The notes beneath the pieces were generated by a model. It was not told where the DNA came from. It made no database searches and saw nothing but the letters and a program-made list of their open reading frames with translations. A stretch of 20,789 nt of DNA, taken from the NCBI GenBank assembly GCA_903873735.1, contig CAIQPO010000093.1:1-20789 (forward strand). Direction: 5' to 3'. The stretch is from Candidatus Collierbacteria bacterium. Lineage in GTDB: Bacteria; Patescibacteriota; Microgenomatia; UBA1400; MFAQ01. Made by a program: the position numbers and the translations under genes. Shown here piece by piece: positions 7,258 through 13,355 of this stretch (position 1 is the first letter of the stretch; the number at the start of each line of letters is the position of its first letter).

Positions 7258-7286
7258 ACTCCTGCCTTCACCGGCAGGAGTTTTTT
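7258..7286 (+). terminator. Rho-independent terminator after zinc-ribbon gene 1
   Basis: The 9-bp perfect stem ACTCCTGCC (7258-7266) / GGCAGGAGT (7273-7281) has a 6-base loop and runs into TTTTTT (7281-7286). Confidence 0.93.
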
Positions 7287-7294
7287 ATGCCAAC

Positions 7295-7323
7295 TTGAAA
7301 ATAAACCTATAATGTGGTAAGAT
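7295..7323 (+). promoter_or_regulatory. Promoter of zinc-ribbon gene 2
   Basis: TTGAAA (7295-7300), a 17-base spacer and TAAGAT (7318-7323); transcription would start near 7330. A consensus TATAAT also occurs at 7308-7313 but has no -35 at the right distance. Confidence 0.65.
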
Positions 7324-7360
7324 ACCACACTTGTACTTTTCCAACGACTCTTCTCTTTAT

Positions 7361-7365
7361 GGAGG
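7361..7365 (+). promoter_or_regulatory. Shine-Dalgarno fixing the GTG start of zinc-ribbon gene 2
   Basis: GGAGG lies eight bases before GTG at 7374. It supports this GTG as the true start, which places the first cysteine pair at residues 6 and 9. Confidence 0.85.
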
Positions 7366-7373
7366 ATTAAACA

Positions 7374-7946
7374 GTGCCCAATCACATCTGTCATGTCTGT
7401 GGTGAAAAGATCACCACCTGGTACCATAGCAGCTACAAGGGTCATCCGAACTCTGTTCGTGTACTTACTTGCAGCCGCTGCATTATCAACGCTGCGGTCG
7501 CCAAGTTCCAGAGCAAGGGCATCCTTGATCACGTTCTCACTGGGCATCAAGAGCTCCTTGGCTCCCACCCCGAAGTCGCCATCGCCGTCTCCCGGCTTGA
7601 ATCTTTGGCCATCGGCGGGTTGATGGATCTTCAGCGTGAGATAGGTGCTGAGCTCAATGACCTGTTTGTTGATAAGGAAGGTCGCTACGAATGCATCTCA
7701 TCCAACCTGATCCATGCCCGCTTTGAGAACTACGGCGGGAATGTCTCAGTCAGCTTCTACTTCCACCCCTCACTCCAGGATGACTTCGCCTCACTCTCGT
7801 TTACCGCGAGCGAATGTAATCCTGAGCTGGCATGGAAGCTCACCAGCTTCGCCGGCAGCCGCAATACCCTCAACTGGCTCATTGACCAAATTTGGGAGCT
7901 GGTCGACGGTGAACACCTCCAGTTTCACTGGATCCTTGAAGAGTAA
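7374..7946 (+). CDS. Zinc-ribbon protein of unknown family (paralogue 2)
   Basis: Not recognised. The 190-residue protein has one zinc-ribbon-like unit, C6-x2-C9 (CHVCGEKI) with C33-x2-C36 (LTCSRC). Then come FQSKGI (45-50), a helical middle, a beta-rich part (NYGGNVSVSFYFHP) and a C-terminal helix in SFAGSRNTLNWLIDQIWEL. Compared with the gene before it: CSRCIIN..AKFQSKGI matches CFGCLVS..AAFKSHGI, and GSRNTLNWLIDQI matches GSPRQIQHLIDST. Thus the ribbon corresponds to the second ribbon of its neighbour, and the first was lost here or duplicated there. GTG start with good SD; own promoter and terminator. Codon use again differs from the AT-leaning surroundings. It is probably cytoplasmic: no signal peptide or membrane segment is visible. 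Confidence 0.85.
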   Translation: MPNHICHVCGEKITTWYHSSYKGHPNSVRVLTCSRCIINAAVAKFQSKGILDHVLTGHQELLGSHPEVAIAVSRLESLAIGGLMDLQREIGAELNDLFVDKEGRYECISSNLIHARFENYGGNVSVSFYFHPSLQDDFASLSFTASECNPELAWKLTSFAGSRNTLNWLIDQIWELVDGEHLQFHWILEE

Positions 7947-7959
7947 GATTTTTGTAATG

Positions 7960-7992
7960 ATCCCCAGGCCACACGGTCTGGGGATTTTTTTT
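7960..7992 (+). terminator. Rho-independent terminator after zinc-ribbon gene 2
   Basis: The 11-bp stem ATCCCCAGGCC (7960-7970) / GGTCTGGGGAT (7975-7985, one G-U pair) has loop ACAC and is followed by eight T. The convergent tspO gene ends at 7995; read on the minus strand the hairpin lacks a clear U-run, so it mainly serves the plus strand. Confidence 0.94.
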
Positions 7993-7994
7993 GA

Positions 7995-8483
7995 TTATCT
8001 ATTCAACCAAGCTATTGCCAAATTCAAAATTGAGGCAAAGCTTACCCAGGCAAGATAAGGGTACAGCAGAATTGAAGCAAGCTTATCTAATTTGGCAAAC
8101 TTACCAATCAAATCAAATATTGCTAGCCATAGGACTACAATATCGGCGAAAGCCATCCATAAATTTCTTGAACCGAAGAAGAAATACGACCAGGCAATAT
8201 TAAGGGCGAGTTGAACCACAAACAAACATACGGCTACACTTACTTTCTTACTCCACTTTAAAGATAATATTCTATAAAGCGATATCCCCATGAGAATGTA
8301 GAGAGTGGTCCATACTGGTCCAAAAACCCAAGATGGGGGGTTAAATGATGGTTTTGCAATATCTAAATACCAGTTTCCTACCGATTGCACTGTAAAAAAG
8401 CTTCCTACAAACCCCGCCAATAGACAGAAGAAGATGCTTCCGGCCAAATAATACCAGTTTGTTTGGGCAGTTTTCTTTTTCAT
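7995..8483 (-). CDS. tspO: TspO/MBR-family membrane protein
   Basis: A 162-residue protein with five predicted membrane helices, the normal TspO length and topology. Family signatures: WYLDIAKPSFNPPSWVFGPVWTTLYILMG split around residues 38-66 (W-Y, K-P-x-F-x-P-P-x-W-V-F-G-P-V-W-T), then a VQLALNIAWSYFFFG segment and W-M-A-F-A-D in helix 4. TspO proteins bind porphyrins and sterols and are linked to tetrapyrrole handling, stress and redox signals. What it would bind in an organism likely to lack much tetrapyrrole synthesis is unclear. It lies 12 bases downstream of the cupin gene in the same direction, so the two form an operon. The start ATG (8483) has no SD. Family call is secure, function open. 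Confidence 0.94.
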   Translation of the reverse strand: MKKKTAQTNWYYLAGSIFFCLLAGFVGSFFTVQSVGNWYLDIAKPSFNPPSWVFGPVWTTLYILMGISLYRILSLKWSKKVSVAVCLFVVQLALNIAWSYFFFGSRNLWMAFADIVVLWLAIFDLIGKFAKLDKLASILLYPYLAWVSFASILNLAIAWLNR

Positions 8484-8495
8484 ATTTGAAAAAAA

Positions 8496-8888
8496 TTATT
8501 GATGATTATGTTCTGCTTCTTCGGCAGCCATAGCTTCAGCTTTATTGGCGTGTACTGTTCCTTCTGGATGATTGGCAGGTGAGTAAATAGTGTACAGCTT
8601 AAGATGTTCAGAGGTTGAGGTATTGATAATGTTGTGTTCGGTTCCTGCCGGAACAATCAACACTTCATCTGCCTTGAAAATTACCTCTTCACCATTGAGG
8701 ATGGCTTTCCCCTCCCCCGCTTCAAATCGGAAAAACTGATCCACATTACCATGTGTTTCCATTCCAATTTCTTCTCCGGGAAGTAAACTCATAACTACTA
8801 GCTGGCAGTGAGCTCCAGTAAACAATACTTTTCTAAAGTTTGAGTTTGCGAGAGTATCAGTTTCTATATTTGTGTGAAATCCTGTCAT
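8496..8888 (-). CDS. Single-domain cupin, probable metal-binding
   Basis: A 130-residue small beta-barrel protein. Cupin motif 1 is PGEEIGMETHGNVDQFFRFEAGEG split around residues 37-60, giving E44, H46 and Q51 as likely metal ligands; motif 2 is VPAGTEHNIINTS with H85. The DQFFR variant marks a widespread group of stand-alone cupins whose substrates are mostly unknown; some relatives are mannose-6-phosphate isomerase-like. The C-terminus (about 105-130) is an acidic, His-containing tail, ending EEAEHNHQ, that could add metal binding. First gene of the cupin-tspO operon, with a good promoter 30 bases upstream. No SD is visible. Enzyme, sensor or storage roles cannot be told apart from sequence. 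Confidence 0.9.
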   Translation of the reverse strand: MTGFHTNIETDTLANSNFRKVLFTGAHCQLVVMSLLPGEEIGMETHGNVDQFFRFEAGEGKAILNGEEVIFKADEVLIVPAGTEHNIINTSTSEHLKLYTIYSPANHPEGTVHANKAEAMAAEEAEHNHQ

Positions 8889-8917
8889 ATGATTACGATT
8901 TAATAATTACTAATCAC

Positions 8918-8946
8918 ATTCTATCTCTTATTCACTCCTTCATCAA
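8918..8946 (-). promoter_or_regulatory. Promoter of the cupin-tspO operon
   Basis: On the minus strand TTGATG (8946-8941), a 17-base spacer and TAGAAT (8923-8918). Transcription would start near 8911, leaving a leader of about 22 bases without an SD. Confidence 0.65.
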
Positions 8947-8992
8947 ATAAAACTTTCTAATCTTCAAATTTTGGTCTAAACTATTACTATAT

Positions 8993-9706
8993 ATGCCCCA
9001 GCCCAATTTGTTGCAAATCGAACATATTACCAAAAAGTTCGGGGCTACGACCGCCTGCGATCAAGTAAGCTTAGAGGTGAAAGCTGGTGAAATCTACGCT
9101 CTAATAGGACCCAATGGGTCGGGAAAAACGACGCTAATTCACACTATAGTTGGTCTTCTTAGTCCGGACTCAGGTAATATAAAAATTTGCCAAAAAGATA
9201 TTTCACAAAAACCTCAGTTGGCAAAATCTTTTTTAGGTTTTGTCCCTGATAATCCTGCAAACTACCCTTATCTCACCGGGACAGAGTTTCTCAAGCTCAC
9301 GGCCAAGCTCAAAGGGGTAGATAAAAACAAGATTCAAGGAGAAATAAATAAGGTCTCCAACATCTTCCCCATATCTGAAATCTTGGAAATTCCCATGGAA
9401 GGCTACTCAAGAGGTAATCTACAAAAAGTCGCCTTTTTAGCCTCCCTCCTTGGTCACCCAAAATTGCTAGTTATAGACGAACCGATTGTAGGGCTAGATC
9501 CCCAAAGCATTAAAATCTTCGGCCACACCCTTAGACATTTTGCCCTAAGCGGTGGTGCGGTACTTTTATCAACTCACACATTGAGTTTTGCCAAAGAGTA
9601 CTCAAATAAAATTGGCATCATTTTCAATGGCAAGCTAAAAGAGGAAATCGTCTCTCCAAGAAATAAAGATGTGGACTCGATTTTTGAAAAATCCACGAGA
9701 AACTAA
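8993..9706 (+). CDS. ABC transporter ATP-binding protein (ABC-2 exporter type)
   Basis: A 237-residue nucleotide-binding domain. Walker A GPNGSGKT (39-46), a Q-loop region FVPDNP (83-88) with no Gln, as in several ABC-2/EcsA-like ATPases, a variant signature SRGNLQK (139-145, in place of LSGGQ), Walker B LLVIDEP (158-164) and the switch His195 (STH). This subtype drives exporters with separate multi-span permeases; the next gene is that permease. The substrate cannot be deduced. The ATG lies in an AT-rich stretch with no SD; a weak promoter-like pair (TTTCTA 8954-8959 / TAAACT 8977-8982) would give an almost leaderless mRNA. It is divergent from the cupin gene. Confidence 0.93.
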   Translation: MPQPNLLQIEHITKKFGATTACDQVSLEVKAGEIYALIGPNGSGKTTLIHTIVGLLSPDSGNIKICQKDISQKPQLAKSFLGFVPDNPANYPYLTGTEFLKLTAKLKGVDKNKIQGEINKVSNIFPISEILEIPMEGYSRGNLQKVAFLASLLGHPKLLVIDEPIVGLDPQSIKIFGHTLRHFALSGGAVLLSTHTLSFAKEYSNKIGIIFNGKLKEEIVSPRNKDVDSIFEKSTRN

Positions 9707-9707
9707 T

Positions 9708-11309
9708 ATGGAAATATTAAAGACATTAATTGCTCTTGATATTCAAGAAGGTAGGCGCTGGTTTGCCAAAGAGAGGCTGTGGCGCATTGTTGTAGCAATA
9801 CTTTTTCTCATGGTAATTGCCTTCGTTTCAATCTCCATAGGGGGAATGTCTCGATACTACTTTACTTATCTTCGCACTTTTGAGGAATTTGGTGAACTCA
9901 CTATAGATTATGTTTTGCGTGCTTCGGTTTTGGTGGTTTTCTGGATAGGTACTTTAAGCTCACTCGTTTCTGGTCTTGCGTTTTTACTCACACCAAACAA
10001 GAAAATAGATCAAATTCTCACCACCCCCACCTCTCCTTTTATCGTTTCATTGTTACACACAATAAAAGCCATGGCGGGAAATCTTCTAATTTTCATACCC
10101 TTACTTTTTCCTGTGCTTTTTTCATATTTCAACCAAGAGTTCGTAAGCCTTGGTGACATTATCTTTAGAATTACCCTTTCAGTAATTCTTTTGGTTGTCA
10201 TTACAGAAGCCATTGGTGCGTCATTCGCCTACATTATTGCTTCACAAATAAAAAAGAAGATTGGATTGCTGGTGATCCTGATTTCTGCCAGTGTTTTCTT
10301 AGCAAAGACAGTCCTTATATACAAAGTAATATTCCCCGAAGCTATTCAGCATCTTAGTACTGTCTCGTCTGCCGACTTCACTGCCATCTACCAAAATTTA
10401 CCGTTAGTAAAATACTGCTACTTAGGTCACACTTTCTTGCAATCGCTTACGGGTAGTTTCTCCGATACACTCGCCCTGTTGTTTTTTGCCTTAGGCTTCT
10501 TGAGTTTGTCTTTGTTGATTCAGCAAAAACTATTCCTAAACATATGGCAGCAAGCAAAATTACCTTTGGCATTGCCAAAAACTCACCTCTTAAAAAAGAG
10601 TGTAAGCAATATCGACCTTTTTTCTAAAGACATACTCTCCATTATCCGTAGCCCAAAAGAAATGGGCTACCTCATCTTCCTCTTCTTGCTCTTAGTTTCC
10701 TTTGTTGGCTTGTTTACTAGGGGAGTGGCGGCCAGAAACATCCACCCAAGATTCGTCACTAGTACTTTAATTTTTTCTTGGTTTTGGTTTATCTTCTATT
10801 CAGGGGCGTATCTGCTTAGGTTAGTTTTTCCATTAATGTCCAAAGAAGGAAGATTAAGATGGTGGTTATTTACTCTTCCTATATCAAAAACAGATTTAAT
10901 CCTCACAAAAATTAAGGCAGCATTTATCATTTCCATTCCTCTCTACTTGATAGGCCTAATTGAGTGGTTCACTGTCCCAATTGCTCAATCAATTCACAGT
11001 TTAGTGTCAGTTTTCATTGCCACCTTTGTTTTGGCAGCATCTCTCACTCTAATTGGAATGATTAAACCTGATTATTCTCTATCAGATGACCCAGAAAAGA
11101 CTAGTACTAGTTTGGCAGGAATAATTGCCCTCACCTTTGTGGTGGTTGTGGGAGTTATTGTTAGTCAAATCATAAGATACACCATCGAGAAATCTCAAAT
11201 GTTGGATATTTCCATCACCATTCTGTTATTCGGAGGAATATTATTGTTAGTCTATCTTTATCATCTAGCCAAGAAATCACTAGAAAACTTCAAGTTTGAT
11301 AGATTCTGA
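9708..11309 (+). CDS. ABC transporter permease, large ABC-2-like membrane protein
   Basis: A 533-residue polytopic protein with many hydrophobic segments in two clusters (roughly residues 28-300 and 335-525), separated by a soluble part around 300-330. A membrane-proximal amphipathic region precedes the first span (DIQEGRRWFAKERLWR). Its place directly behind the ATPase and its size suggest the membrane part of an exporter, perhaps a fused two-half permease, so that one permease and two ATPases would make the complex. I chose ATG 9708, one base after the ATPase stop (TAATATG), over an in-frame ATG at 9669 that would overlap the ATPase by 38 bases, because stop-start junctions of this kind recur in the window. 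It ends in TGA, one of few such stops here. Substrate unknown; lipid, peptide or self-protection export are possible. Confidence 0.85.
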   Translation: MEILKTLIALDIQEGRRWFAKERLWRIVVAILFLMVIAFVSISIGGMSRYYFTYLRTFEEFGELTIDYVLRASVLVVFWIGTLSSLVSGLAFLLTPNKKIDQILTTPTSPFIVSLLHTIKAMAGNLLIFIPLLFPVLFSYFNQEFVSLGDIIFRITLSVILLVVITEAIGASFAYIIASQIKKKIGLLVILISASVFLAKTVLIYKVIFPEAIQHLSTVSSADFTAIYQNLPLVKYCYLGHTFLQSLTGSFSDTLALLFFALGFLSLSLLIQQKLFLNIWQQAKLPLALPKTHLLKKSVSNIDLFSKDILSIIRSPKEMGYLIFLFLLLVSFVGLFTRGVAARNIHPRFVTSTLIFSWFWFIFYSGAYLLRLVFPLMSKEGRLRWWLFTLPISKTDLILTKIKAAFIISIPLYLIGLIEWFTVPIAQSIHSLVSVFIATFVLAASLTLIGMIKPDYSLSDDPEKTSTSLAGIIALTFVVVVGVIVSQIIRYTIEKSQMLDISITILLFGGILLLVYLYHLAKKSLENFKFDRF

Positions 11310-11334
11310 AACCATTCGTATCTCAACATAACTC

Positions 11335-11637
11335 ATGGAAAGACAAACACGTATTAGTGAGTTTGTACAGTTTTCTGGCAAGGGTGAAGTTTACTCATTT
11401 ACCACCATATACGACCCGCCACATGGCTTTGAAGAATTCGTGCCGTATACAATTGCACTAGTCAGATTGGCTGAAGGAATTTTAGTCACCGCTCAGCTCA
11501 CAGATGTCACTCCTAAAGAAGTGTACATAGGAATGCCAGTAGAGATGGTAACTAGAAAGCTTTCACAGGATGGAGATAGAGGTCTAATCAACTATGGCTT
11601 TAAATTCCGTCCTCCAGTAATCGACCAAAGTAGGTAA
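11335..11637 (+). CDS. DUF35-type OB-fold protein lacking the zinc ribbon
   Basis: A 100-residue protein matching the OB-fold (acyl-CoA-associated) half of DUF35 proteins: G-K-G-E-V-Y-S-F-T-T-I near 15-25, DPPHGFEEFVPYTIALVRL (27-45), then IGMPVEM and INYGFKFRP at the C-terminus. In Archaea full DUF35 proteins (a rubredoxin-like zinc ribbon plus OB fold) bridge thiolase and HMG-CoA synthase. The N-terminal Cys-rich ribbon is absent: the gene begins MERQTRISEF and no cysteines occur. It follows the ABC permease by 25 bases and is probably co-transcribed. Its last 46 bases overlap the convergent glycosyltransferase gene. Family call moderate to good; with no acyl-CoA enzyme nearby its job is unknown. 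Confidence 0.82.
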   Translation: MERQTRISEFVQFSGKGEVYSFTTIYDPPHGFEEFVPYTIALVRLAEGILVTAQLTDVTPKEVYIGMPVEMVTRKLSQDGDRGLINYGFKFRPPVIDQSR

Positions 11638-13121
11638 ATTGGGTCAAAGCTATCAAGCCTTCTTTGGTTTTTCGACAATGTCTTAACTGGATAAACCTTA
11701 CCTGGACCGGCTACAATCCTGAAAATCATCAAGTTTTCACCTTCTCTTATCTCCCTATATCTCGCAAAGTCATAAGTTTTTAGCCAATCTTTTAGCAGAA
11801 ATTCATTTTTGTACGATAAAGTAATTGGGTGCAAAAATGGTCCAGAAAACAAACCGTATGGCTCGCTTAGAGCATGTCCAGTAACAAAAACTGGTCTATT
11901 AGCGAGCAAATATTTTTCAGCAGTCTTCAGAATTATCTCCACAGAAGTTCCTGGTTCGTCGACATAAATTTGTTGTCCAAAATACCAGCCATCAGTGTAA
12001 GGTCGGGCAAAGTGAGAATCAATCATCAACCCTCCGGGTGGCAGTTTCGACATTAAACTTGCCATCTCTTGATACGGAACTTTATCAAGCAAGAGTCTAA
12101 GGGGCATAAAACTTATTAAAGAGATGATAAGAGCAAGAATAAATCTCCAGTATCCCTTCAGAAGATAGGCTGCAGCAAGACACAAGCCAAAATATGCAAT
12201 AAGTCCGTGTCTACCATAAAGCAAGCTATCCCACCACTGATTGGCAATAAATGAAGGAAGTATCCAAAGTGACATTATCAAAGCCCACCTCTTATCCTTA
12301 AGCCACAAATAAGAAAGTCCCAGCAAACCAGCAATGGACAAAGGAGATGTTAAGTTGTAATAAATTGGAAATAGCCAGTTTCTAAAGTATCGATAGATGG
12401 TCAAGAGATCAGGACTAAAATGTGCATGCTCCCCAAACTTAGCAGCATACAACCAATAAAATCCGTTTAAGGTATTTGTTCGAAAAGACACTCCCAGAAG
12501 CCATGCATTGATAAATGAAGCAATAGCCAAGGTAATTATTCCCGCCAAAACCACAGCTACAAACTTTTTCTTGTTATATATGAGAGGAATCACTAAAAAT
12601 AACGGAATCCAAAGTATCAACACAGTATGTGTCAAAAACCCAAACACCCACAAGATACTAGATATCCACAAAGTTTCGACCTTACTATTATCTTTCAGAT
12701 AGCTACTCAAGTAGTACAAGCTTCCAAAAAATAAAAACAAATAAGTCGTTTCCATCATCACGGTTAGGTTAGTGATTATAAAAACTGGCATAAGCGCTGC
12801 AAAAGTTGACGCCCAAAAAGCAATTTTTTGGTTAAACAAATTGACTGTGGTTTTGAAAAACCAGTAAATTGTCATCCACCCCATTAAGATCTGTAAAAAG
12901 ATCAGTATCTTAAGCGGATCCATAAAACCAGCAAATGTTTTAAATATTGGATAAAACCAAATCACATAACCCATATGAAGAGGGGGGTGACCAGAAATAA
13001 CAGCATTCAAAAGATTGGGGTCGCTCCACCTGGAGATATATTCAGCCGAATCAAAAAAGATGTTTGGATTTCCCCAAAAAATGAGTCTGGAAATAATAAA
13101 CAGAATTGCAGCAAATATCAC
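11592..13121 (-). CDS. Polytopic GT-C-like membrane glycosyltransferase
   Basis: A 509-residue protein with about ten membrane helices followed by a soluble C-terminal part (about 370-509). The first loop FFDSAEYISRWSD carries the Asp-containing motif expected of GT-C enzymes (PMT/ArnT/GT83-like), followed by SGHPPLHMGY, also characteristic. Such enzymes move a sugar from a polyprenyl-phosphate carrier to lipid or protein on the outer face of the membrane. The GTG start at 13121 is fixed on the upstream side by a stop codon immediately before it, so the N-terminus is short for the family, and the first helix begins at once. A GAGG 12 bases upstream is a weak SD. The gene is transcribed alone, divergent from the ileS leader and convergent with the OB-fold gene. 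Donor and acceptor cannot be named. Confidence 0.83.
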   Translation of the reverse strand: MIFAAILFIISRLIFWGNPNIFFDSAEYISRWSDPNLLNAVISGHPPLHMGYVIWFYPIFKTFAGFMDPLKILIFLQILMGWMTIYWFFKTTVNLFNQKIAFWASTFAALMPVFIITNLTVMMETTYLFLFFGSLYYLSSYLKDNSKVETLWISSILWVFGFLTHTVLILWIPLFLVIPLIYNKKKFVAVVLAGIITLAIASFINAWLLGVSFRTNTLNGFYWLYAAKFGEHAHFSPDLLTIYRYFRNWLFPIYYNLTSPLSIAGLLGLSYLWLKDKRWALIMSLWILPSFIANQWWDSLLYGRHGLIAYFGLCLAAAYLLKGYWRFILALIISLISFMPLRLLLDKVPYQEMASLMSKLPPGGLMIDSHFARPYTDGWYFGQQIYVDEPGTSVEIILKTAEKYLLANRPVFVTGHALSEPYGLFSGPFLHPITLSYKNEFLLKDWLKTYDFARYREIREGENLMIFRIVAGPGKVYPVKTLSKNQRRLDSFDPIYLLWSITGGRNLKP

Positions 13122-13129
13122 TTACCAAT

Positions 13130-13159
13130 TTTACCTCTTCAACGGGGAAGCTGTATAAT
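13130..13159 (+). promoter_or_regulatory. Promoter of the ileS leader
   Basis: TTTACC (13130-13135), an 18-base spacer and a consensus TATAAT (13154-13159). Transcription would start near 13166, so the leader to the ileS ATG is about 190 bases. Confidence 0.62.
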
Positions 13160-13165
13160 AACTAT

Positions 13166-13344
13166 GAACACAAAAGACGTTTAAGTTTGGCTATCACCAA
13201 ACGAGTCGGAAGAAGAAAATTTAAGTAGACCTTCCCGGGTAGCCCGTAATAGCAATAATTAAGTTAAGTATTAGATGGTACCGCCAACACTGCCTCAGTA
13301 TTGGCTCTAATCCCCAGACCTAAAAAAGGTTGCGGGATTTTTTT
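13166..13344 (+). promoter_or_regulatory. T-box riboswitch-like leader for ileS (isoleucine)
   Basis: T-box leaders bind uncharged tRNA through a specifier codon and the tRNA acceptor end, and then allow read-through. Seen here: the T-box core AGATGGTACCGCC (13273-13285). It sits in a complete antiterminator: helix ATTAGA (13270-13275) / TCTAAT (13306-13311), a 7-base bulge TGGTACC whose TGGT can pair with an ACCA tRNA end, and a second helix GCCAACACTG / CAGTATTGGC (13283-13292/13296-13305, one mismatch). It is followed by a terminator that shares bases with the antiterminator. Upstream, hairpin GTTTGG-CTATCA-CCAAAC (13185-13202) shows ATC (Ile codon, 13193-13195) followed by A in its loop, a likely specifier. 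A short GAC/GTC stem lies below it, and hairpins GGAAG/CTTCC and CGGG/CCCG follow. There is no canonical long Stem I. The T-box and antiterminator are firm; the specifier assignment is inference. Confidence 0.82.
13309..13344 (+). terminator. Attenuator terminator of the ileS T-box
   Basis: AATCCC (13309-13314) pairs with GGGATT (13334-13339), an inner stem GACCT/AGGTT closes an A-rich loop, and seven T follow (13338-13344). Its first three bases are also the end of the antiterminator helix, so the two folds exclude each other. It ends 11 bases before the ileS ATG. Confidence 0.78.
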
Positions 13345-13355
13345 ATAACAAATAT

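Noticed and set aside
7308..7313. Consensus TATAAT as the -10 of zinc-ribbon gene 2
   Set aside because: No -35-like sequence is found 16-18 bases upstream; the TTGAAA-17-TAAGAT pair is better spaced.
7714..8203. Plus-strand open frames across the end of zinc-ribbon gene 2 and into tspO
   Set aside because: They cross a strong terminator and run antisense to the TspO signature; the products are low-complexity.
9669..9707. Upstream ATG start for the ABC permease
   Set aside because: It would add 13 charged residues overlapping the ATPase; the ATG at 9708 fits the stop-start pattern of this genome.
11300..11309. Recoding of TGA, known in some CPR groups (Gracilibacteria, Absconditabacteria)
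   Set aside because: No in-frame TGA interrupts any conserved protein here, and TGA ends the ABC permease and the 58-residue gene normally.
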